Source: Devosia sp. (lineage in GTDB: Bacteria; Pseudomonadota; Alphaproteobacteria; Rhizobiales; Devosiaceae). Taken from it: a stretch of 5,032 bases of DNA. Shown here one piece after another: positions 1 to 4,994 of this stretch. Position numbers and translations under genes: made by a program. The number at the start of each line of letters is the position of its first letter. Position 1 is the first letter of the stretch. The notes under the pieces are model-generated. The model worked only from the letters and a program-made list of their open reading frames with translations, did no database searches and had not been told where the DNA came from. Where the stretch lies: NCBI GenBank assembly GCA_028290245.1, contig JAQGKG010000258.1, positions 1 through 5,032 of the forward strand, given 5' to 3'.

Positions 1-690
1 CTCTGCGGTTTCGTCGCTAAAAGTCCAGCCCAGCAGCGGTGGCTGCTCGGACACACCGAGCGCCTGCAGCATATCGGGGACCGAAACCAGCTCGCTGGCG
101 CCGGCAATCTTGGCGCGGGCATTCCACTGCCAAAAGTTCAGGCCAGCATCAATCTGGCCATTGCCCAGCAGCTCGTTGACCAGCGGCGGCGCGCCATAAT
201 TGGCAGTGACATCATCGATGAGTTTGGCGCCGGTGACGCTGTTGTAATAGGCCTGCAGGATCACCCAGCTCTTGTCGACCGGCCCACCGGCGACGCCAAT
301 GGTTTTGCCCTTCAGCTCCGCAACCGTTGTGATGTCGCTCCCCTGCGGCACCATCAATCCGCCAACCGTCAGCGAATGGGGCACCATGCTCACCATATTG
401 CCTTGGCTGCGCTGGATGCTGACCCAGACAAAATCCGACAGGATGACGTCGACGGCACCAGCCTGCAGCGCGATTTGTCCAGCGCGGCTATCGGCAAGCG
501 GGCGGATTTCCAGGGTCACGCCATACTTGGTGTCTAGCCCGAGCGACTTGATGGTCTCGATTTCCCACTGCACCGTCCCCGATTCCTGCACGCCGATAAT
601 CAGCGTCGGCGCACCTTCGGATTGTGCCGAAACTGACGAGATGGGCAGCAATGCCAACGTCGCCAGCAAGAAGGTTAAAAATACGCGCAT
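1..690 (-). CDS. NitT/TauT-family ABC transporter substrate-binding protein, N-terminal part (runs off the left edge)
   Basis: This is the periplasmic binding component of an ABC importer of the NMT1/SsuA/TauA type; such proteins carry small organic or inorganic ligands to a permease. The reading frame is open from the ATG at 690 to the window edge, giving 230 residues; complete family members are usually about 310-340, so roughly a quarter to a third is missing. Residues 1-22 form a signal peptide (MRV, a hydrophobic stretch, then VSA before Q23). The mature protein begins with a beta strand LIIGVQESGTVQWE, followed by LQAGAVDVILSDFVWV (76-91) and VAELKGKTIGV (123-133), which are typical of this fold. 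A GGAAG ribosome binding site sits just upstream on the minus strand. An in-frame ATG four codons earlier (702) is possible but would overlap that site. The gene lies 70 bp downstream of the PAP2 gene on the same strand and may be co-transcribed with it. The ligand cannot be told. Confidence 0.85.
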   Translation of the reverse strand, partial: MRVFLTFLLATLALLPISSVSAQSEGAPTLIIGVQESGTVQWEIETIKSLGLDTKYGVTLEIRPLADSRAGQIALQAGAVDVILSDFVWVSIQRSQGNMVSMVPHSLTVGGLMVPQGSDITTVAELKGKTIGVAGGPVDKSWVILQAYYNSVTGAKLIDDVTANYGAPPLVNELLGNGQIDAGLNFWQWNARAKIAGASELVSVPDMLQALGVSEQPPLLGWTFSDETAE

Positions 691-760
691 TGCCGCTTCC
701 ATTCAATTTAGCCAGTGCTGCTGGCCATAGCACCGGGAAATGCCAAGCGCCAACGTGATA

Positions 761-1495
761 CTACGCCTCAGTCTGCTTGGCTGGCTGATCGACTGCGCCA
801 CGGCGCTGCAGCAGCATGGCTGCGGTGCTGCAGATTAGCGCCCAAGCCGCCCCCAGGCACCATCCGGCAAGCACGTCACTGGGATAGTGCACGCCCATGA
901 AGATGCGACTCGAACCGACGATGGCGGTGAGAAAGATCGCAGCGCTGATGGTGAAAATTCGCAAGGCTCGCGTCGGTGCCAATTGCGACAGAACTGCACC
1001 CAGGGTGAGGAATGTCACCGCCGATAGCATGGCATGACCACTCGGAAAACTGGATGTAAACTGATGCGACATCACCGTCAGGTCGGGGCGAGGGCGGTTA
1101 TAACTCATCTTGAGCACGGTACTGAGCAGCGTACCGCTGAGCACGGATACAACCACCAGAACAGCAGTAGCCCACATGCGCGCCATGACCAGATAGACGC
1201 AGACCCCAAGCACGATCAATCCGAGCAGCGAAAAGCTGCCAAGCGCGGTAATGTCGCGCACCATCTCATGCACCCATTCCGGTCCGATCACCTGGTCCAC
1301 ATTCGTTGGGTCGCGAAACAGCATCAGGATGGAATTGTCGAACTGCTCCATCTCGCCTTCGAGCATTTCGTCGGCAATTTGCAGGAAGGCCAATATCAAC
1401 CCGCTGATGATCGCGATGGCGGCGAGCAACGGCGCTTCGCCAGTGACGAAGTCACGCACGCGGCGGACATTAGGGTGGCCCCAGTGTTGCAACAT
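761..1495 (-). CDS. PAP2-family membrane phosphatase (lipid phosphate phosphatase)
   Basis: This 244-residue integral membrane protein belongs to the type 2 phosphatidic acid phosphatase superfamily, which removes phosphate from lipid phosphates or pyrophosphates such as phosphatidate, phosphatidylglycerophosphate or undecaprenyl diphosphate. All three motifs of the family are intact: KX6RP (K129, R136, P137), PSGH (151-154) and SRX5HX3D (S196, R197, H203, D207), so the phospho-histidine mechanism should work. Hydrophobic segments lie near 21-40, 88-104, 107-128, 152-171, 176-195 and 206-228, giving the usual six spans, with the active site facing the periplasm in known relatives. I chose the ATG at 1495 because AAGGA lies about nine bases upstream; the frame stays open to 1582, but the extra 29 residues are Cys- and Gly-rich and run over the divergent promoter region and into the kinase start. 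The gene is divergent from the lipid kinase. The exact substrate is not decidable from sequence. Confidence 0.92.
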   Translation of the reverse strand: MLQHWGHPNVRRVRDFVTGEAPLLAAIAIISGLILAFLQIADEMLEGEMEQFDNSILMLFRDPTNVDQVIGPEWVHEMVRDITALGSFSLLGLIVLGVCVYLVMARMWATAVLVVVSVLSGTLLSTVLKMSYNRPRPDLTVMSHQFTSSFPSGHAMLSAVTFLTLGAVLSQLAPTRALRIFTISAAIFLTAIVGSSRIFMGVHYPSDVLAGWCLGAAWALICSTAAMLLQRRGAVDQPAKQTEA

Positions 1496-1580
1496 TTTGA
1501 CACTTCCTTGTTCGCTGACGCAACGTACCATGCCGCCACACGTTCCGCAGGACCAGCCACGCGCGAGGACCGGAACAACC
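1496..1580. promoter_or_regulatory. Divergent intergenic region between PAP2 phosphatase and lipid kinase genes
   Basis: These 85 bases must carry the 5' signals of both the leftward PAP2 gene and the rightward kinase gene. A perfect TTGACA occurs at 1497-1502 on the plus strand, but no good -10 follows at 16-18 bases; TACCAT at 1526-1531 is 23 bases away, which is too far. Further in, GTTCCG (1542-1547) and CGGAAC (1571-1576) form a 6-bp inverted repeat, and AGGACC is directly repeated at 1549-1554 and 1566-1571. The kinase ribosome binding site is GAGGA at 1565-1569 or the weaker CGGAA at 1571-1575. No promoter can be assigned with confidence on either strand. Confidence 0.45.
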
Positions 1581-2507
1581 ATGGCCGACCTGACCCACTA
1601 TGTGATCCTCAACTCCAATGCCGGCACGGCCAATGCCACCGGGGTAGACTCCGCATCGCTGGCGGCATTGTTCGAGTCGAACGGCCTCACGGCCGAGATC
1701 GACGCCCGCAGCGATGTCTCTCTTTCCGAGCGTATCGCTGACGCCATGGCCAGCAACGCGCCTACCGTCGTGGCAGCAGGCGGTGATGGCACCATTACGG
1801 CCCTCGCCGCGGCCCTGGTCGATTCCGAAAAGAACCTCGCTATCTTGCCGCTCGGCACGGTCAATGCGCTGGCAAAAGATCTCAACGTTCCCCTGGCGCT
1901 ACCGGCTGCTGTGGCTGCACTGGTAACCGGCGAAACGCACCGCATCGATGTCGGCGAGGTCAATGGCCGTATTTTCCTGCACAAGGTGGTGGTCGGGCTG
2001 ATCCCTAGCCTTGCGGCAGGTCGCGAACACATTCGCGGTCGCTACGACGTTTCGGCTAAAATCGGCTTCCTACGCTACATTTTTCGTCGCCTTGGGCGTG
2101 CCAAGCGCATTGCGGTGGTCATCGAAACTGAATCGGGTGAGCGCCGCGTCGAGCGGGTTCAGGCCATGGCAGTCGCCAGCAACTCCTATGACGAAGGGCT
2201 GGGCCAGTTCTTCTCCCGTAAGAGCCTCGATCGTGGCACGTTGACCCTTTACGTGCTGCGCCACCTGACGCCTCGTGATTTCATCCGTCTGACCACCAGC
2301 ATGTTGCTGGGTCGTTGGAAGAATGATGAGGCCTTGAGCATGGAAAGCGTCAATTCGGTCACCATCGATACCCGGAAAGACTTGATCAAGGTGATGTTCG
2401 ACGGCGAGGTAGAGACCATGCACACCCCCCTTCAGTTCAAGATCAGGCCCAAGGCGCTTTCGGTGATCGTGCCGGCCACCACAGTCGCTGCGGTAGAAGC
2501 AGCATGA
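1581..2507 (+). CDS. Diacylglycerol kinase family lipid kinase
   Basis: This 308-residue soluble protein belongs to the DAGK catalytic / YegS-like lipid kinase family, which transfers phosphate from a nucleoside triphosphate to the hydroxyl of a lipid such as diacylglycerol or a sphingoid lipid, working at the inner face of the membrane. The N-terminal nucleotide-binding domain shows an N-S-N-A-G loop (11-15), GGDGT (67-71) and ILPLGTVNALAKDL (88-101). The beta-rich C-terminal half ends with FDGE (273-276) and KIRPKALSVIVP, as usual in the family. After GGDGT the sequence is ITALAAAL rather than the common LNEV, which I associate with the proteobacterial 'LPLGTxNxxAKDL' branch. The frame is open from 1251, but the protein similarity starts at the ATG at 1581, preceded by GAGGA at 1565-1569, so that start was chosen. 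The stop overlaps the next start (ATGA at 2504-2507). The lipid substrate is unknown; the neighbouring PAP2 gene makes a phosphatidate or related cycle plausible. Confidence 0.92.
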   Translation: MADLTHYVILNSNAGTANATGVDSASLAALFESNGLTAEIDARSDVSLSERIADAMASNAPTVVAAGGDGTITALAAALVDSEKNLAILPLGTVNALAKDLNVPLALPAAVAALVTGETHRIDVGEVNGRIFLHKVVVGLIPSLAAGREHIRGRYDVSAKIGFLRYIFRRLGRAKRIAVVIETESGERRVERVQAMAVASNSYDEGLGQFFSRKSLDRGTLTLYVLRHLTPRDFIRLTTSMLLGRWKNDEALSMESVNSVTIDTRKDLIKVMFDGEVETMHTPLQFKIRPKALSVIVPATTVAAVEAA

Positions 2508-3331
2508 AAATCCTCCACGTCTCCGACCTGCATTTCGGCCACCACGATCCGGCCCTTGCACATGGATTTGCTGAGGACATCAACGCCCAGAACCCCGATC
2601 TGGTGGTTGCCAGCGGCGACTTCACCCAAATCGGCACCAAGGAAGAGTTCGAGCAAGCGCGCGAGTTTCTCGACAAGCTCAACGCCCCCGTCTTCGCCGT
2701 CCCCGGCAATCATGACGTTCCCGCAGTGAACATCCTGCGCCGCTTCTTCGACCCCTATGGCTTCTACAAGAAGTACATTTCCCCCGACCTTGAGCCTTTC
2801 CTTGAAATGGGTGGCGTCGCCTTGGTCGGCATGCGTACCTCGCGTCGGGCACGCCTTGAATGGAACTGGGGTCACGGCACTATTTCACGCGGTCAGCTGG
2901 AAGACCTGGACGAACGCTTCGCCAAAGCTGCGCCCGACGCCGTACGCATCATCGTCGCCCATCATCCCCTGCTGTTCCCCACTGCGCCGATGCTGCAGAA
3001 GACTAAGCGCGTAAAGCGCGCCGACGATGCCCTCGAGACCTTCGCCAGCCTCGGTGTGCGTCTCGTTCTTTCCGGGCACTTCCACCTCTCCTACGTCCGC
3101 AAGCATGAATCCAAGGCGGCTGCCCGCGAAGGCCAGCCGATCGGGTTGAGTAAATCCACGGTTGCACCGATCCTGATCGCCCAGGCCTCGTCGGCCATTT
3201 CAACCCGGTTGCGCGGCGAGCCCAACGCCTACAATCTGATCGACATCAATCCAGAGCGCATCTCGGTGACGGTGCGCGAATGGCGCGACAATGCCTGGGT
3301 CACACGCGACAAGGCAACGGAGCCTGTCTGA
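2504..3331 (+). CDS. Calcineurin-like metallophosphoesterase
   Basis: This 275-residue cytoplasmic protein is a binuclear metal phosphoesterase of the calcineurin-like superfamily (CpdA / class III phosphodiesterase type). The metal-binding set is complete: DLH (D8, H10), GD (G38, D39), GNHD (68-71), HH (153-154) and GHFH (191-194). The C-terminal stretch AQASSAISTRLRGEPNAYN is typical of a bacterial subgroup whose members often sit near lipid kinase genes. The ATG overlaps the kinase TGA by four bases and lacks a strong ribosome binding site of its own (only weak purines around 2493-2498), so it probably depends on translational coupling. There is no signal peptide or membrane segment. Candidate substrates are cyclic nucleotides, phosphodiesters or a phospholipid head group. 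The GNHD motif argues against LpxH, which has GNRD. Coupling to the kinase suggests a role in the same lipid-phosphate process, but that is inference. Confidence 0.9.
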   Translation: MKILHVSDLHFGHHDPALAHGFAEDINAQNPDLVVASGDFTQIGTKEEFEQAREFLDKLNAPVFAVPGNHDVPAVNILRRFFDPYGFYKKYISPDLEPFLEMGGVALVGMRTSRRARLEWNWGHGTISRGQLEDLDERFAKAAPDAVRIIVAHHPLLFPTAPMLQKTKRVKRADDALETFASLGVRLVLSGHFHLSYVRKHESKAAAREGQPIGLSKSTVAPILIAQASSAISTRLRGEPNAYNLIDINPERISVTVREWRDNAWVTRDKATEPV

Positions 3332-3338
3332 CGGCGTC

Positions 3339-3364
3339 CCAAGCCTAAAAATCTTTCCGCTTGG
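3339..3364 (+). other. Weak inverted repeat after the metallophosphoesterase gene
   Basis: CCAAGC (3339-3344) and GCTTGG (3359-3364) can form a 6-bp stem with a 14-base loop, starting eight bases after the stop codon. No T-run follows the right arm, so it is not a classical intrinsic terminator, although its position suits an mRNA 3' end. GGCCGGCC follows directly at 3363-3370. Assignment as a terminator is doubtful. Confidence 0.25.
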
Positions 3365-3402
3365 CCGGCCTCCTCACAGAGCTTACATCCCTAAAACCCC
3401 GT

Positions 3403-3425
3403 ATATGCTCATTAAAGTAGCATAT
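3403..3425. repeat. Inverted repeat ATATGCT-N9-AGCATAT
   Basis: Seven-base arms at 3403-3409 and 3419-3425 are perfect reverse complements around a nine-base A/T-rich centre. It ends at the first base of the first TTGCAT palindrome, so the two share a base. It could be a binding site for another regulator or an auxiliary half-site pair (TATGC / GCATA resembles the ATGCA core of the neighbouring sites). Function is inferred only from its position. Confidence 0.4.
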
Positions 3426-3440
3426 TGCATACGAATGCAA
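3425..3440. promoter_or_regulatory. Palindromic operator candidate, copy 1
   Basis: The sequence TTGCATACGAATGCAA has perfect 6-base inverted arms (TTGCAT / ATGCAA) around ACGA. A second copy with identical arms begins 23 bp further on. Both are preceded by TA, so the 8-mer TATTGCAT is directly repeated at 3423-3430 and 3446-3453. A palindrome with a central CG is common for LacI-family sugar repressors, but copy 2 lacks the CG, so a GntR-type or other dimeric regulator is equally possible. It lies 173 bases upstream of the sugar-binding protein start. Confidence 0.6.
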
Positions 3441-3447
3441 AAGTGTA

Positions 3448-3463
3448 TTGCATTGGTATGCAA
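3448..3463. promoter_or_regulatory. Palindromic operator candidate, copy 2
   Basis: The sequence TTGCATTGGTATGCAA repeats the exact arms of copy 1 with a different centre (TGGT). Centre-to-centre distance is 23 bp, about two helical turns, so two dimers would lie on nearly the same DNA face and could bind cooperatively. The site overlaps the -35 of the P2 candidate. It is also interleaved with another inverted repeat, ATTGGTA (3452-3458) and TACCAAT (3471-3477). Confidence 0.6.
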
Positions 3464-3567
3464 GGCCGCTTACCAATTATGACGTGCAGAAGACAAATGG
3501 CTGGGACGGGTCGTTGAGCAAGTGACCTGATCTGGCTGCGGGAGCGTAAACGACAACAGGGGATGGT

Positions 3568-3592
3568 CGGCGCACTGTTCAGGGGAGCGCCG
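3568..3592 (+). other. Possible 5' leader hairpin of the sugar-binding protein mRNA
   Basis: CGGCGC (3568-3573) and GCGCCG (3587-3592) form a 6-bp GC-only stem with a 13-base loop, ending nine bases before the ribosome binding site. It may shield the 5' leader or tune translation. No known riboswitch motif is recognised in the 3464-3612 leader. Confidence 0.3.
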
Positions 3593-3601
3593 TTCGCCAT
3601 C

Positions 3602-3606
3602 AGGAG
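3602..3606 (+). promoter_or_regulatory. Strong ribosome binding site of the sugar-binding protein gene
   Basis: AGGAG ends six bases before the ATG at 3613, an optimal spacing. It fixes the start, and the signal peptide that follows confirms it. A strong site suits a binding protein that is made in excess over its membrane partners. Confidence 0.8.
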
Positions 3607-3612
3607 AACGAA

Positions 3613-4851
3613 ATGAAGCTTATGTTGAAGACCACCGTGTCGCTTGGGGTTCTTTGCCTCACCGCCGGCACTGCGTTCGCCGCTTGCGGCATCGAAGGTA
3701 CCGGCTCGGTCCGTATCCTATCCAACGATTTTGAGGCCCTGCGCCTCGTCAGCACCACAGCCGGCGAATGTGCTGCCAATGGTGTTACCGTCGCCGCCAA
3801 TGCGACTGCCGAGCACAAGAACCTCCAGGTTCCCGCCCTCTCGATCAACCCGGCCGAATACACCGTCGCCGTGGTCGCCAACAATTCCATCGTCCCGCTG
3901 CTCAACGACGACCTGATCCGTCCGCTCGACGATCTGGTTGCCAAGTATGGCGCCGCCCTGCAGCCCAACCAGCTCATCAAGATCGATGGCAAGGTGATGG
4001 CCATTGCCTTCATGGGCAATGCGCAGCACCTGTTCTACCGCAAGGACCTGCTCGACAAGGCCGGCATCGCCGAGCCAAAATCCTATGACGACATGTTGGC
4101 CGCTGCTGAAAAACTGAAGGCTGATGGCATCATCGCCACGCCGCTTGCCGCTTCCGACAAGCCGGGCTGGGATCTGGCCGCCGAATTCGTCAACACCTAC
4201 CTCGGCACCGGCGGCGAGTTCTTCGCTCCCGGCACGGCTGAACTGGCCATCGACAACGAAGACGGCCTCAAGACCCTCGAAACCATGAAGGCGCTCACCG
4301 CCTATATGGACCCCGACTTTTTGACCTTCGATGCCAATGGCATCCAGGCTGAATATAAGGCCGGCAATGTTGCCATGATGGTGCAGTGGGGCTCGCTTGC
4401 CGGCGACATGCTGGCTGGCGAAGGCGCCGCTGAAGGCGTCGTGGCAAACACCGTCCTTGCCGCCGCTCCGACCATTGCTGGTGGCACCACCCCGGCAGTT
4501 GCCCTGTGGTGGGACGGTTTCACCATCGCGAAGAACATCTCCGATGAAGACGCCGCCGCTTCGTTCCAGGCCATGGTTCACGGCATCAGCCCCGAAATGG
4601 TTGCCGCCAACACCGGCGTGGCTACGTGGCTGGTTGCCGGCTACGAGCCCGGTCCAGCCGCTGTCGGCGTGATCGCGACCGCCAATGCCGGCGCCCGCGC
4701 CTACCCGATGCAGCCCTATATGGGCCTGCTGCACACCGCGCTGTCGTCCGAACTGGCTGAATACATGGCTGGCACCGAAGACGCAGCCCAGGCCCTGTCC
4801 GACGTCAAGGCCGCCTATGACACCGCTGCCAAGGAAGGCGGCTACCTCTAA
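3613..4851 (+). CDS. Family 1 extracellular solute-binding protein of a sugar ABC transporter
   Basis: This 412-residue protein is the periplasmic binding component of a carbohydrate-type ABC importer (CUT1, MalE/UgpB-like). Residues 1-23 form a signal peptide (MKLMLK, hydrophobic core, TAFA before A24), giving a mature protein of about 389 residues, a normal length. Family hallmarks are LFYRKDLLDKAGIAEPKSYDDM (140-161), the segment GNVAMMVQWGSLA (251-263) found in most family 1 proteins, and WWDGFTIAKNI (299-309). Several aromatic residues (W186, W259, W299, W300, W339, Y344) could stack on a sugar ring. The mature chain has only two cysteines, C25 and C53, so one disulfide near the N-terminus is likely. 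An AGGAG site precedes the ATG, palindromic operators lie upstream, and the next gene starts 144 bases after the stop and looks like a permease. It is the first gene of the uptake operon. The ligand cannot be named: monosaccharide, oligosaccharide or polyol are all possible. Confidence 0.93.
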   Translation: MKLMLKTTVSLGVLCLTAGTAFAACGIEGTGSVRILSNDFEALRLVSTTAGECAANGVTVAANATAEHKNLQVPALSINPAEYTVAVVANNSIVPLLNDDLIRPLDDLVAKYGAALQPNQLIKIDGKVMAIAFMGNAQHLFYRKDLLDKAGIAEPKSYDDMLAAAEKLKADGIIATPLAASDKPGWDLAAEFVNTYLGTGGEFFAPGTAELAIDNEDGLKTLETMKALTAYMDPDFLTFDANGIQAEYKAGNVAMMVQWGSLAGDMLAGEGAAEGVVANTVLAAAPTIAGGTTPAVALWWDGFTIAKNISDEDAAASFQAMVHGISPEMVAANTGVATWLVAGYEPGPAAVGVIATANAGARAYPMQPYMGLLHTALSSELAEYMAGTEDAAQALSDVKAAYDTAAKEGGYL

Positions 4852-4893
4852 GGGTACCGCCGCCCTAACGGGCTCTTAGACCGCAATCGAAGC

Positions 4894-4914
4894 CCTCCCC
4901 CGTCGAGGGGGAGG
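4894..4914 (+). repeat. Intercistronic GC-rich hairpin, dispersed-repeat type
   Basis: CCTCCCCC (4894-4901) and GGGGGAGG (4907-4914) are perfect 8-base inverted arms around a GTCGA loop, followed by the short palindrome CCGATCGG (4917-4924). No T-run follows, so it is not an ordinary terminator. Hairpins of this C-run/G-run form are scattered between genes in many alphaproteobacterial genomes. Placed between a binding-protein gene and a permease gene, it may protect the upstream mRNA 3' end, as the REP element between malE and malF does in E. coli, and so help make more binding protein than permease. Confidence 0.65.
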
Positions 4915-4980
4915 TGCCGATCGGTGATTGGCGCGCCTAGTGCCTCGTCCAATCCGACCATTACTCGCCAGCACAGCTTC

Positions 4981-4988
4981 GGGGGAGG
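4981..4988 (+). promoter_or_regulatory. Ribosome binding site of the downstream (permease) gene
   Basis: GGGGGAGG ends six bases before the ATG at 4995, a strong purine-rich site at good spacing that supports this start. The octamer is identical to the right arm of the hairpin at 4907-4914, so it is complementary to that hairpin's left arm; with C4980 the pairing reaches nine bases. Confidence 0.7.
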
Positions 4989-4994
4989 CATTGC

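Larger units (their letters stand above)
3382..3480 (+). promoter_or_regulatory. Probable promoter region of the sugar ABC operon (two candidate promoters)
   Basis: This is the AT-rich core of a 281-bp intergenic region ahead of a sugar-binding protein gene. Two weak promoter candidates can be drawn. P1 has -35 CTTACA (3382-3387), a 16-bp spacer and -10 TATGCT (3404-3409). P2 has -35 TTGGTA (3453-3458), a 16-bp spacer and -10 AATTAT (3475-3480). Each hexamer matches the sigma-70 consensus at only about four of six positions. The palindromes lie downstream of P1 and overlap the -35 of P2, so a protein bound there would block either one. The leader from P2 would be about 125 bases long. Confidence 0.35.

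Noticed and set aside
711..725. GCCAG-N5-CTGGC hairpin as a terminator between PAP2 and the NitT/TauT binding protein
   Set aside because: The stem is only five base pairs and no T-run follows in the leftward transcript.
1497..1531. TTGACA at 1497 as the kinase promoter
   Set aside because: The -35 hexamer is perfect but no acceptable -10 occurs at 16-18 bp; the nearest TA..AT-like hexamer is 23 bp away. Kept only as a remark.
1251..1580. Upstream extension of the kinase reading frame by 110 codons
   Set aside because: The added residues lie antisense to PAP2 coding sequence and match no DAGK feature; the family N-terminus starts at the ATG at 1581.
1496..1582. Upstream extension of the PAP2 protein by 29 residues
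   Set aside because: The extra part is Cys/Gly-rich, would overlap the divergent kinase start, and has no good ribosome binding site, whereas the ATG at 1495 has AAGGA.
1034..1741. A 235-codon plus-strand open frame over the PAP2 gene and kinase start
   Set aside because: Its product is His/Arg/Gln-rich with no domain pattern, and it lies antisense to the PAP2 gene whose catalytic motifs are intact.
2504..3331. LpxH-type UDP-diacylglucosamine hydrolase identity for the metallophosphoesterase
   Set aside because: LpxH carries GNRD at the third metal motif; this protein has GNHD and a C-terminus typical of a different subgroup.
3423..3463. CRISPR array or microsatellite reading of the TTGCAT repeats
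   Set aside because: There are only two units, each is itself a 16-bp palindrome, and the gap is 7 bp; this fits operators rather than repeat-spacer units.
3670..3690. Lipoprotein lipobox at C25 of the sugar-binding protein
   Set aside because: The residues before C25 are F-A-A with no Leu/Val/Ile at -3; AFA followed by A24 is a better signal peptidase I site.
3718..4734. A 338-codon open frame on the minus strand across the sugar-binding protein gene
   Set aside because: It is antisense to a clear family 1 binding protein, is rich in Gly and His/Val of the kind produced by reverse-reading GC-biased codons, shows no known motif, and has no ribosome binding site.
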